Below are positions 12,748 through 19,239 of a DNA stretch of 23,574 nt, piece by piece. Where the stretch lies: IMG/VR virus record IMGVR_UViG_3300006332_000043, positions 1-23,574 of that record; one strand, written 5' to 3'. A model generated the notes under the pieces. It did no database searches. It saw only the letters and a list, made by a program, of their open reading frames with translations, and had not been told where the DNA came from. The position numbers and the translations under genes are program-made. The stretch is from a virus. Within the stretch, counting starts at the first letter, position 1. Every line of letters starts with the position of its first letter.

Positions 12748-13506
12748 TTATTGAACTGACGCGTCTCCGACGCTGACTAATAACTCACGCTTATCTTCTG
12801 TGTCATAAATCGCTTGTAATTCCTGGTGGTCGAGCGGCTGCACCGAGCCATCATCTGAGAGCAACTGTCTACTGATACTCATCGGGACAAGGCCGGAATT
12901 AAGCAGGCTGCGTACAACCGTTTTAAGCGCCATCGTGTCGGGGCTGGTATTCCACGGGCTAGACTTTTTATCAGAGCCTTTGCTGTAGCGAGAGCGTATG
13001 ATCTCGATCTCTGACGCCGTCATGACCTTCCGAACTTTCTCACCATTTGTGAGCGTTACAATCACGTATGCATGTGTAATAGGTGAGTCACTCTCGGCAG
13101 TGGGTGAATGCACAATTTTCTCTTCATCACCAAGCGTGTATTCAAAATGGTCGCCTTCGCGAACAACGGCGGTGGAGATCTTTGCGACCTCGCCGGAACG
13201 TCGCGCAAGTGCGAGTAGCCCCTTATAGCCGATGACGAGCTTGACGTTATGCCCGTAGGGGATCATATATGCTTCACCGAGAAGCCCGTCAGGCCGCAGC
13301 CCGAGTTTGCAGCACTGTGCGATGGCGCTCCACAAGCTCGTCTGTTCGCATTCAAGCAGCGTCGGGTTAGTTTTAAACAGATTGATGAATACGCCTAGCA
13401 TCATGTCTGCATCGACGTGAGGCGGCATCAGACGCGACCACTGGTGTTGCGTCTCCTGCAGTAGTGTTGTTGTTTTCTTGATCGCCTGGTTCAGATTCAT
13501 GTTCAT
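12748..13506 (-). CDS. recT: RecT-family single-strand annealing protein
   Basis: RecT binds single-stranded DNA and anneals it to complementary strands, supporting phage recombination and concatemer formation. The 252-residue product has the family core: LWSAIAQCCKLGLRPDGLLGEAYMIPYGHNVKLVIGYKGLLALARRSG (about 62-109), then HAYVIVTLTNGEK and MALKTVVRSLL (about 205-215). Its length is typical. Its ATG overlaps the upstream stop by 4 bases (ATGA); GAGGG lies about 9 bases before it, and a second Met two codons later is possible. No RecE- or lambda-Exo-like partner nuclease is seen next to it. Confidence 0.95.
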   Translation of the reverse strand: MNMNLNQAIKKTTTLLQETQHQWSRLMPPHVDADMMLGVFINLFKTNPTLLECEQTSLWSAIAQCCKLGLRPDGLLGEAYMIPYGHNVKLVIGYKGLLALARRSGEVAKISTAVVREGDHFEYTLGDEEKIVHSPTAESDSPITHAYVIVTLTNGEKVRKVMTASEIEIIRSRYSKGSDKKSSPWNTSPDTMALKTVVRSLLNSGLVPMSISRQLLSDDGSVQPLDHQELQAIYDTEDKRELLVSVGDASVQ

Positions 13507-13792
13507 TTTGTCTTGCCCTCTCGTTTGACAAATTCGTTAAAAGCTGCTGAAAGCTTTTGTTGAAGTTCAACCACGCATCGTCGAAGCGTTTCACGATCCG
13601 TAGATAATCGGTTAGCATCGACATTTCGACTATGCCGAGCGTTCGGTTGTAGTACTTGAAATTCTTGACTCTTCCTGTTTTCCACATCGTGCGTGCTCTC
13701 AGATACCGTTCGCGTGAGGCCTCTGGCATCTGGTCGAGCGTTGCTTGACTCAGTTCCGCTGTCGTATCGTCGTAAAGATAAATTCTTCGCAT
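13373..13792 (-). CDS. Alternative overlapping frame (helical protein), uncertain
   Basis: This 139-codon frame starts with AAAGG about 4 bases before its ATG, inside the zinc-finger gene, and runs 134 bases into recT. Its first ~97 residues look like a normal protein (MRRIYLYDDTTAELSQATL, then helices with MLTDYLRIVKRFDDAW). They are more protein-like than the frame it overlaps. Its last ~40 residues, inside recT, look like shadow translation. Either this is the true frame of a gene with a frameshift near its end, or it is a chance open frame. Confidence 0.3.
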   Translation of the reverse strand: MRRIYLYDDTTAELSQATLDQMPEASRERYLRARTMWKTGRVKNFKYYNRTLGIVEMSMLTDYLRIVKRFDDAWLNFNKSFQQLLTNLSNERARQNEHESEPGDQENNNTTAGDATPVVASDAASRRCRHDARRIHQSV

Positions 13793-13892
13793 ATTGCCTT
13801 TTCATCTGCATGCGTGTTGAACACGCGAGGCAGACTGGAGTGTTAATGAGCGCGCCACAACCCTGACATCTGTGAGGGTCTATTTGGTTCAT
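13503..13892 (-). CDS. Small zinc-finger protein, frame uncertain in the middle
   Basis: This 129-residue frame starts with an ATG that overlaps the preceding stop by 4 bases (ATGA) and ends in a TGA that overlaps the recT ATG by 4 bases. Both junctions match the coupling used across this operon. The N-terminus HRCQGCGALINTPVCLACSTR (9-29) is a clear four-cysteine zinc ribbon. The C-terminus (about 98-129, ETLRRCVVELQQKLSAAFNE) is a plausible helix. The middle (about 37-95) is Ser/Arg/Asn-rich with few hydrophobic residues, while an overlapping frame there looks more protein-like. A compensated frameshift or true overlap is possible. Function is unknown, perhaps nucleic acid binding. Confidence 0.6.
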   Translation of the reverse strand: MNQIDPHRCQGCGALINTPVCLACSTRMQMKRQYAKNLSLRRYDSGTESSNARPDARGLTRTVSESTHDVENRKSQEFQVLQPNARHSRNVDANRLSTDRETLRRCVVELQQKLSAAFNEFVKREGKTK

Positions 13893-14098
13893 GTTTCAAA
13901 TTGAAAGTAAATGAGCCAGTTCGCGATCATGTCGTTCAGTCGACTATCGTTCGGCCCGTCAGGTGCTGGAAAAATCTGCAGTAGTGTTCGGTCGGATGCC
14001 TTCCCTGACTTGCGAGTATGATAAAGCCGTATCTGCCGGTCTTCGGGAAACCATAGGATCAAAAAGTCTTTTGAAAACTCTTGTGCATTTTTATTCAT
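13889..14098 (-). CDS. Small hypothetical protein
   Basis: This 69-residue protein is taken from the ATG at 14098 (MNKNAQEFSKDFLILWFPED), which has CAGGTG about 9 bases upstream. The same frame is open further upstream, but there it overlaps the DUF3310 gene and is its shadow. The product reads like a compact domain (DFLILWFPEDRQIRLYHTRK, then RTLLQIFPAPDG and a final helix WLIYFQFET). It has no motif I recognise. Its stop overlaps the zinc-finger gene start by 4 bases (ATGA), so the two are probably coupled. Confidence 0.62.
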   Translation of the reverse strand: MNKNAQEFSKDFLILWFPEDRQIRLYHTRKSGKASDRTLLQIFPAPDGPNDSRLNDMIANWLIYFQFET

Positions 14099-14186
14099 TG
14101 CAAAACACCTGCCCGACTTGCCTACCGTGGAAAGAAGAAGGACACTTTCTTCGGCAGGCAAATCGGCTGCACACGCAGGCTGTTGT

Positions 14187-14444
14187 TCACAGGTCTTCTT
14201 CTTCGAGTTGTGAGTAAATAGACTTCGCAAACTCGATGTAATGAATCGCTTTATCCAGGTCAGTAATCGCGGCCTGATGAGTACAACCTTTCTTGTCGTG
14301 CCGAAAAATGTACTTAGTCGCGTTAAACATGCAGGCATGTAGCGCGGCCTGATTCCCAAACATTTGACGGAACGCCTCGAAGCACTCAAGCTGACCTTCA
14401 TCACGCTTGTAATGACGGGGTGGTACTATTTCGTTAGGCTTCAT
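14187..14444 (-). CDS. DUF3310 family protein
   Basis: This 85-residue protein carries the DUF3310 pattern: PPRHYKRDEGQLECFEAF (8-25), then AALHACMFNATKYIFRHDKKG (33-53) and TDLDKAIHYIEFAKSIY (61-77). The domain is widespread in phages and was labelled a putative nucleotide kinase because it is found in T7 gp1.7-type proteins. A stand-alone copy of this size lacks a P-loop, so kinase activity by itself is doubtful. It has a short acidic tail (QLEEEDL). It sits in the early leftward operon, 12 bases after the acidic small protein, which fits a role in DNA metabolism. Confidence 0.88.
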   Translation of the reverse strand: MKPNEIVPPRHYKRDEGQLECFEAFRQMFGNQAALHACMFNATKYIFRHDKKGCTHQAAITDLDKAIHYIEFAKSIYSQLEEEDL

Positions 14445-14456
14445 CTAACAAGTAGC

Positions 14457-14693
14457 TCATTCGTCGTCTTTGTCATCCACATCAGCAGCTTCCTCGGCTA
14501 CTTCCGGTGCATCTTCAGCCGGTAACGCATCTTCAACCACTTCCACTTCCTCGACTGGAGCAGCGTCTTCGGTCACTATGTATCGCACACGCGTTTGCTT
14601 ACCAACTTTGCTAACGAGTTTTTCGCCAGGCGTTTCATCGATAAATGTTTGTGCATCGGCGTAGTTGTCAAAAAGTTTATCTTCCCAAGGCAT
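14457..14693 (-). CDS. Small acidic protein
   Basis: This 78-residue protein has a folded-looking N-terminal half (MPWEDKLFDNYADAQTFIDE, then GKQTRVRYIVTED) and an extremely acidic, Ala/Glu/Val-rich C-terminal tail (about 45-78) with few other residues. Such a tail can mimic DNA or interact with single-strand DNA-binding proteins, but no known family is recognised. AAAGGA lies about 8 bases before the ATG, which is 1 base after the previous stop. It is part of the early leftward operon. Confidence 0.75.
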   Translation of the reverse strand: MPWEDKLFDNYADAQTFIDETPGEKLVSKVGKQTRVRYIVTEDAAPVEEVEVVEDALPAEDAPEVAEEAADVDDKDDE

Positions 14694-14694
14694 G

Positions 14695-15018
14695 TTAGTT
14701 TCCTTTCAATTGACTTCTTGTAAAAAGTGTATATGCGCTTCGGCCGGAGAAAGAACACTTGCGTTTCTCGCCTCGAAAGACGCGCCCCTGCTGAATTAAT
14801 GAACTGATTCGTTTTTGAAGCTGGCCTCGGATGAAACCGTGCTCCGCTTCGAGTTCTGCAGCGGTGAGGCCTGGACTTGCAAGGATCAGGTTCAGCGCGA
14901 CAAGTTCCATGCGGCCGAGTGTGCCGGTTGTGTAAAGATCTGCCACGGCATCATGACTAGTATCAGGATCGCCACGACGAGACTGCGTTTTAGGATTTGT
15001 AAATAGACTTAGTTGCAT
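14695..15018 (-). CDS. Winged-helix DNA-binding protein
   Basis: This 107-residue protein begins MQLSLFTNPKTQSRRGDPDT, and the RRGDPDTSHDAV motif is typical of small phage winged-helix proteins. LVALNLILASPGLTAAELEAEHG and a recognition-helix-like QLQKRISSLIQQGRVFRG follow, with a wing KCSFSGRSAYTLF. It probably regulates early transcription or aids replication. The ATG at 15018 has AGGGGG about 7 bases upstream and overlaps the excisionase-like stop by 10 bases; longer upstream starts in this frame would lie inside that gene. It is the second gene of the leftward operon. Confidence 0.78.
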   Translation of the reverse strand: MQLSLFTNPKTQSRRGDPDTSHDAVADLYTTGTLGRMELVALNLILASPGLTAAELEAEHGFIRGQLQKRISSLIQQGRVFRGEKRKCSFSGRSAYTLFTRSQLKGN

Positions 15019-15239
15019 TGCTGACCCCCTGCACTGATATTTATGAACGCATCGAGATCCCGCCGCAGCACATACCACCGCCGTCCGAGTTTGTAGCCTT
15101 GCAGCTTGCCATCGCACACCCAGCCACGCACAGTCATGTAATGAAGGCTGAGCATACTGGCAATCTGATTGATCGAATATGAGTCCTGAATATCGGACAG
15201 AGTGACCTCGCCCATCGCGGTCTGTTTTTCTGTAAGCAT
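15009..15239 (-). CDS. Excisionase-family helix-turn-helix protein
   Basis: This 76-residue protein has the HTH_17/MerR-like layout of phage excisionases and small regulators. YSINQIASMLSLHYMTVRGW (about 21-40) is followed by VCDGKLQGYKLGRRWYVLRRDLDAFI (41-66), the typical G-x-L-x-x-x-K-x-G-x-x-W-x-V-x-x-x-D-L-x-x-F wing. GGAGGG lies about 8 bases before the ATG, the strongest ribosome-binding site of the operon. It is the first gene of the leftward early operon and faces away from int across the attachment region. It may act in prophage excision, early gene regulation, or both. Confidence 0.8.
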   Translation of the reverse strand: MLTEKQTAMGEVTLSDIQDSYSINQIASMLSLHYMTVRGWVCDGKLQGYKLGRRWYVLRRDLDAFINISAGGQQCN

Positions 15240-15410
15240 TTATTACCCTCCTTGTGATGTGTTTGTTCTATAAACCTATAAAGAGCTATACAAGTCTTTA
15301 GTTCTTATTTTCCAAAAATAGCGATCTGTTTATTGCCAAATATCAACGAGGCTTTATATTTATCTAATCCGATACAACTTTATTTAGTGTCCAAGTTAGG
15401 GGCGAACGGA
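15240..15410 (-). promoter_or_regulatory. Divergent control region before the leftward early operon
   Basis: This gap separates the leftward early operon from a rightward small gene. It carries TATAG/TATAAA boxes at about 10-base steps (15269-15291). Read leftward, a TTGTAT...TATAGA pair with ~15-base spacing could be a weak promoter. No repressor gene is adjacent. The assignment is tentative. Confidence 0.35.
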
Positions 15411-15650
15411 ATGCCACAGAAAAACATGACGCAGCTGAAACTCGATGCCCTCGACGCCGTTGCGGATGTGCTCAGAGCTTCTGCGGATGAGCTGGAGAAG
15501 ATCCGGCAGAAGGCTGACGCTCTGGAGGTGGATCATTTAGAAGTTGCCAATTTTGCCAACGCTACCGAGGCTGTAAGGCGCGTGCAAGTCTTTGTCAGCT
15601 CGGCTGATCAGGCTCTATTCGGCAAGAGGGTCGACGACTCAACTATGTGA
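15411..15650 (+). CDS. Small helical (coiled-coil) protein
   Basis: This 79-residue protein (MPQKNMTQLKLDALDAVADV...) is almost entirely helical with heptad-like spacing (DVLRASADELEKIRQKADAL, about 19-38), suggesting a coiled-coil dimer. The ATG at 15411 follows GGGGCGAACGG; the frame stays open back to a TTG at 15333, so a longer form cannot be excluded. It lies alone between the divergent excisionase-like gene and the attachment site. By position it could act in lysis-lysogeny control or recombination directionality, but no DNA-binding motif is visible. Function unknown. Confidence 0.55.
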   Translation: MPQKNMTQLKLDALDAVADVLRASADELEKIRQKADALEVDHLEVANFANATEAVRRVQVFVSSADQALFGKRVDDSTM

Positions 15651-15685
15651 TTTTTGCGGGGCAGTTTTGTGGCCTAGCTCACCCC

Positions 15686-15783
15686 TTACGGATTTACGGA
15701 TTATATTACGGATTATTTCTATAAACGCTTATAAACAGCACTAACAAGATCCGATTGACTTAGTAGTATATTATTTTACGGAT
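15686..15783 (+). repeat. TTACGGAT direct repeats, left arm
   Basis: Exact octamers lie at 15686-15693, 15694-15701 (directly adjacent), 15706-15713 and 15776-15783. They are candidate integrase arm-type binding sites. Confidence 0.85.
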
Positions 15784-15824
15784 GTGGCAGTTAAGCCTAC
15801 AAAACAAGGGTAAACGTTACATAA

Positions 15825-15865
15825 CGCGGGGTGGAGCAGCCCGGTAGCTCGCGAGGCTCATAACC
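15825..15865 (+). pseudogene. 5' half of an initiator tRNA (tRNA-fMet), CAT anticodon
   Basis: The segment matches tRNA-fMet positions 1-40 in order: acceptor CGCGGGG, TG, D-stem GAGC, D-loop AGCCCGGTA, GCTC, G, then anticodon stem CGAGG, loop CTCATAA with CAT, and CC. Next comes ACAACG, which cannot close the anticodon stem, and no T-arm or 3' half follows. It is therefore not a functional tRNA. It is best read as the phage copy of the host attachment site, with a crossover in or just after the anticodon loop. Confidence 0.85.
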
Positions 15866-15961
15866 ACAACGCTATAAAGCCCTGTTATTCTAAGTTTTGT
15901 CTGTTTTACGCATCATATAGCCCTTTTTCGGGTTATACCGCCGCATCCTTTTTGTTACCTT

Positions 15962-15979
15962 ATCCGTGTAATTACGGAT
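15962..15979. repeat. Inverted TTACGGAT pair, right arm
   Basis: ATCCGT (15962-15967) and TTACGGAT (15972-15979) face each other 20-40 bases before the int ATG. A further inverted copy (ATCCGTAA) lies at 17714-17721, just after int. These are candidate integrase-binding sites on the other side of the core and could also allow int autoregulation. Confidence 0.75.
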
Positions 15980-16000
15980 TTTATCAAGAAGGATATCAAA

Positions 16001-17509
16001 ATGAAGTGGCAAGTACCAGCAGAACCGAAGCATCACAAAAGCACTAATCGCGGCGTGATCTACGTGCCGCAAGCTGATCCGGCTGGCAACCCGATACGCC
16101 AAGCGAACGGCAAGTTAAAGTATAAAACTCACTACTTCAAAGGTGCGTACAAGTCTCAAGAGATGTGGGCAGACTTTGAGCAGTGGAAGCGTGAACGTGG
16201 CCTGATTGCCAGTGGTCACAACCCAGCGGCTATCAAATTCAATGACAATCTGAACGTCACGGTAGGCGAGCTTTTTGACGCCTACCGAGAAGCCAAAGCT
16301 GCCACACGCAATCCGGATGCCGATGACCGTGCCACAAAGCGGCGTGACAAACGCTATATTGCACAGCTCGACAATATTGGCCGGCTTATCGCCTTTCATG
16401 CAGCCCTGCCCTGTGACGAGTTTCTGAGTTCGATGCTCATCGACATTCAAGAGACGCTTGTGAAGCGTTTTGACAACTCGGCCAAAACCGTCCGCGACAA
16501 GATATGGTTCATACGTGACATGTTCAGATGGGGTGGGCAGCGGAATCTGTGCGATAAGAACATTTACCGCGAACTGCGCGAGGTGCAAAATCCCACAACC
16601 CGCACCGGCGCTCGTGGCCGCAAACGCCGAACAGCCCTCAATCACGCTGACATTAAGCGTATGATTGACGCAGCACCGCCAACACTCCGCACCATGCTCA
16701 TTCTGCAAGTCAACACAGGCATGAGAAGTGGCTCGCTGGTAGATCTCACTTGGGATCACATCGACAAGAGCTACTACGACAGCCACAACTGCTGGGTTTA
16801 TACGCCAGATGGTCACAAGACACAGGACGCCATCGGTGATCTGCATATCGTCATCGGATCTGAGGCGGTCGAGGCTCTCATGGAATATGAGAACATCCGC
16901 CCAGATCGCGGCCATCGCTTTATCTTCAATCCCAGAGCTGCCCACACCTATCCACGTTATCAGGCCAAGCTCAAAGCACACCAGTCGCGCAAACGCCCAG
17001 CACTTGACCGCCAGCATATCAGCTATGAGATATACAAACGGCTCAAGGAAGGCATGGCACACGGCCACGAGCTGGCAGCGATTCAGAAGCGTTATAACAG
17101 CTCGCTCCAGCGGCTTCGCAATGCAGGCTGCGACATTCAAATTATCGAGAAGTTTAGCACGACCCGTGAGCGAGTCTATGAGCTTGTGAGCTACAATCCA
17201 CCGGCTGACGACCGCCCGACATGGCTGAGCATCTTTGAGTCTATGAGCCAGCGTGAGATGTCACTGCGTAGTGATCAGTACAGTGACGCATCCTACCGCC
17301 TGGCAGCTCAGCGGCTGGCTAAGAAGCTCGGCATTGAAGGATTCCAGCCGCACCGCCTGAGACACCGACGAAACACGGATCTGGTGAGACTCGCAGGTAT
17401 TGATCAGGCACAAGCTGTGCTTGGTCATCTCACTCGCGAGATGACAGATAATTATGACACAGATGGCCGGCTGCAAATGGCTCTAGAAACCCAAAAACTC
17501 TACGGATAG
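16001..17509 (+). CDS. int: Tyrosine recombinase/integrase
   Basis: This 502-residue enzyme would join phage and host DNA by cutting and re-ligating strands through a phosphotyrosine. Catalytic residues can be read in the expected order. Arg I is R242 in NTGMRSGSLVDLTW, with a likely Lys at K273 (PDGHKTQ). H451 and R454 lie in PHRLRHRRNTD, His III is H476 in VLGH, and the nucleophile is Y485 in TDNYDT. An N-terminal region (about 80-200) provides the core-binding domain; the extreme N-terminus (about 1-60) is basic and may contact arm sites. An insert of about 100 residues (340-440) separates the catalytic motifs. AAGGA lies about 9 bases before the ATG. It sits directly next to the candidate attP. 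Confidence 0.96.
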   Translation: MKWQVPAEPKHHKSTNRGVIYVPQADPAGNPIRQANGKLKYKTHYFKGAYKSQEMWADFEQWKRERGLIASGHNPAAIKFNDNLNVTVGELFDAYREAKAATRNPDADDRATKRRDKRYIAQLDNIGRLIAFHAALPCDEFLSSMLIDIQETLVKRFDNSAKTVRDKIWFIRDMFRWGGQRNLCDKNIYRELREVQNPTTRTGARGRKRRTALNHADIKRMIDAAPPTLRTMLILQVNTGMRSGSLVDLTWDHIDKSYYDSHNCWVYTPDGHKTQDAIGDLHIVIGSEAVEALMEYENIRPDRGHRFIFNPRAAHTYPRYQAKLKAHQSRKRPALDRQHISYEIYKRLKEGMAHGHELAAIQKRYNSSLQRLRNAGCDIQIIEKFSTTRERVYELVSYNPPADDRPTWLSIFESMSQREMSLRSDQYSDASYRLAAQRLAKKLGIEGFQPHRLRHRRNTDLVRLAGIDQAQAVLGHLTREMTDNYDTDGRLQMALETQKLYG

Positions 17510-17721
17510 GAAACCGCCTTATATGCACCGTTACCGATTCGTTACCGTCCTAAAAAGGGGGGTATAGTTGCAACGCGTTATCTTTGTAGTAAAACGGTTA
17601 CAAAGGCTATGTGGTGTAGCGATTTTAATACTACACTCGGCTTACACACAACTAAACAATTAGGATGTAAAAGTTAGCTCTGCTAAAGGACGCATAACTA
17701 TCTTTTAAAATCCATCCGTAA
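17510..17721. other. Gap after int with GTTACCG repeats and an inverted arm site
   Basis: No convincing gene is present in this gap. GTTACCG occurs twice (17530 and 17542), and an inverted TTACGGAT copy ends at 17721, just before the next ATG. I see no clear terminator after int. Confidence 0.4.
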
Positions 17722-18030
17722 ATGACCACGAAAAAGATTATGCTGCACATCATTGAAGTAACCCGAAAAGACGGGTCAGAGACGTTTGTACGCTTATCAC
17801 TCGCAGAGGCTGTGAAGATCATCGAATACGAAGAAACATCCCAGCGAGTCGTAAACATTATTCATCGGATTGAAGTAATGCCGAGATCGATTAGCTACGA
17901 GGTAATTGACACGATTACCGATTGTTTGGAACGGCGACCTTTTCATATGTGGCAGCAAGACAATATCGCGAAGTCAGGTGACGCTGAAGACCCAACTGAA
18001 GCGTTAAATCACAAAGCCGGTACTACGTAG
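17722..18030 (+). CDS. Hypothetical protein
   Basis: This 102-residue protein begins MTTKKIMLHIIEVTRKDGSE and has a compact alpha/beta pattern (FVRLSLAEAVKIIEYEE, then VVNIIHRIEVMPRSISYEV) before a polar tail. No family is recognised. No Shine-Dalgarno precedes the ATG; ATCCGTAA, an inverted copy of the putative integrase arm site, abuts it instead. The start may lie at a later Met (residue 7). It is the first of three unknown genes between int and the head operon and does not look like a head gene. Confidence 0.55.
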   Translation: MTTKKIMLHIIEVTRKDGSETFVRLSLAEAVKIIEYEETSQRVVNIIHRIEVMPRSISYEVIDTITDCLERRPFHMWQQDNIAKSGDAEDPTEALNHKAGTT

Positions 18031-18087
18031 TAGCTCACAGCCGGCTAAAATGTACAACGTGTCGCTAACATAGGAGCAATCGACCTT

Positions 18088-18447
18088 ATGGTGAATTACG
18101 AAATTCCAGATGACCGTGGTTACCTCCCGCTGGGGCGGATGCATCCGGTGTTCGACAATCGAGAAGAATTCGTGTTCTATTGTGTTTTGATGGGCCAGGC
18201 CAATATTGAACCAGTGCGATTCCTCACACCTGCGCTTGACGAGATTATTCTTGAGCCAGGTTATATCCTTGAGCGTCCGCACGAGATCGCCTGGGGCTAC
18301 TCGGATAAAGACGTGACGTGGGTCGAAGAGATGATTGAAAAGCTCGTGGCGCACGAGCTGCTCGAAAGGACAATGGGAATCTTGCGACTCACGCGAATTG
18401 ACGACTACATTGTATATGACGAGCCGGAGAACCTACCCAACCCCTAA
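18088..18447 (+). CDS. Hypothetical protein, possible winged-helix C-terminus
   Basis: This 119-residue protein starts at an ATG with AGGAG about 11 bases upstream. It begins MVNYEIPDDRGYLPLGRMHP. Its C-terminal half (VTWVEEMIEKLVAHELLERT, then LRLTRIDDYIVYDEP) has the helix-helix-strand-strand order of a winged-helix domain, with a charged IDDYIVYDE edge. This suggests a small DNA-binding or regulatory protein, but no recognition motif stands out. It is 12 bases upstream of the next rightward gene and 57 bases after the previous one. No family is assigned. Confidence 0.7.
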   Translation: MVNYEIPDDRGYLPLGRMHPVFDNREEFVFYCVLMGQANIEPVRFLTPALDEIILEPGYILERPHEIAWGYSDKDVTWVEEMIEKLVAHELLERTMGILRLTRIDDYIVYDEPENLPNP

Positions 18448-18465
18448 CTAAAAAAAAGAGTGGCA

Positions 18466-18969
18466 ATGAGCAATGAAATCCTCGACGCAATCTGTGGTGA
18501 GATTGCTGTCTTAGAAGAGTTGATTGAAAACGGATCAAGCGACACATGGTATGAGCCGCTTGCCCTGCACTGTGAAAAACTCGAAGCCCACAAACGTGAG
18601 CTAGTCGCGAGTGAGCCATCGTGCGATAAACTCGGTGCATATCTGGCCTTTTGGTGTGGCACAATAACCGAGTCGATTCTCAGTGATGACTCACATTTCA
18701 TCACACAATACCTCAAACGGAAGATGCCTGAGCTTGCGAGTAAACGCTCGATAGGAATGCTCGTCTGTACTGGGAGTAATCCACTTAAAATATGCGAAAT
18801 TGAGCATGATAACGATTCTTTGATACCAGCCATCGCTAGCACAGATATCATGCGAGTGCGGCCACCCGCAGACGAGCGGCCAGGTTCACGAGAGCACGTT
18901 AACAAAGAGAAGGCACTTGCCTGGCTCAATAGTTGGAAGCTGTTTACTGAGCACCTTGCCGCTGAGTAA
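18466..18969 (+). CDS. Hypothetical protein
   Basis: This protein is 167 residues long from the ATG at 18466. A GTG two codons earlier (18460) is an alternative start; GAGTGG overlaps it and could serve the ATG as Shine-Dalgarno. The N-terminal half is helical and acidic (NEILDAICGEIAVLEELIEN), with LALHCEKLEAHKRELVASEP resembling a small-molecule or protein-binding helical bundle. The C-terminal half is mixed, with a segment of RPPADERPGSREHV before a final helix (ALAWLNSWKLFTEHLA). No family is recognised. It directly precedes the repeat array that leads the head operon. Confidence 0.7.
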   Translation: MSNEILDAICGEIAVLEELIENGSSDTWYEPLALHCEKLEAHKRELVASEPSCDKLGAYLAFWCGTITESILSDDSHFITQYLKRKMPELASKRSIGMLVCTGSNPLKICEIEHDNDSLIPAIASTDIMRVRPPADERPGSREHVNKEKALAWLNSWKLFTEHLAAE

Positions 18970-18973
18970 ACGC

Positions 18974-19156
18974 TCTATTTCTGGTATTTTTGCCCCCCCT
19001 ATATCTGCGCAACTAATTTCGGTATTTTGCGCCACTCCGCGCGAGACAAACGCTCTATTTCTGGTATTTTTGCCCCGCCTCTATAGCTGCGCAACTAATT
19101 TCTGCATTATGCGCCACTGCCTGTCAGCAACCGTCTATTTCTGGTATTTTTGCCCC
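18974..19156. repeat. Iteron-like array, ~40-bp period, before the head operon
   Basis: A 23-bp element (TCTATTTCTGGTATTTTT followed by GCCCC) is exact at 18974-18996, 19054-19076 and 19134-19156, an 80-bp period. Diverged versions (CTAATTTCGGTATTTTGCGC and CTAATTTCTGCATTATGCGC) lie midway at 19013 and 19095, so five related boxes step by about 38-42 bases. The array fills the gap before the gpW-like gene, where lambda-type phages carry cos and the small terminase. It is a candidate packaging, replication or regulatory site. Confidence 0.88.
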
Positions 19157-19239
19157 CTCACCACTGCCCCGAAAAATAATAATTCCTTAGGCATTTTCTT
19201 ATGCCAGAGAGAGCGGGCTGATTTCTCAAAATAGGCTCT

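Larger units (their letters stand above)
15686..15979. other. Candidate phage attachment site (attP)
   Basis: A non-coding stretch (15651-16000) beside the integrase holds four direct TTACGGAT copies, then a 41-bp tRNA-fMet fragment, then an inverted TTACGGAT pair. This is the arm-core-arm plan of a tyrosine-recombinase attP. The core shows an imperfect inverted pair GGCTCATA...TATAAAGCC (15855-15881) around the anticodon-loop end of the tRNA fragment, a possible crossover region. Both arms are present, so the DNA appears unintegrated. Confidence 0.75.

Noticed and set aside
15825-15900. Intact tRNA gene
   Set aside because: Only positions 1-40 match; the anticodon stem cannot close and there is no T-arm or acceptor 3' strand.
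16115-17140. A 341-codon leftward open frame opposite the integrase
   Set aside because: The integrase frame has full catalytic motifs; the antisense frame shows no domain and no start signal.
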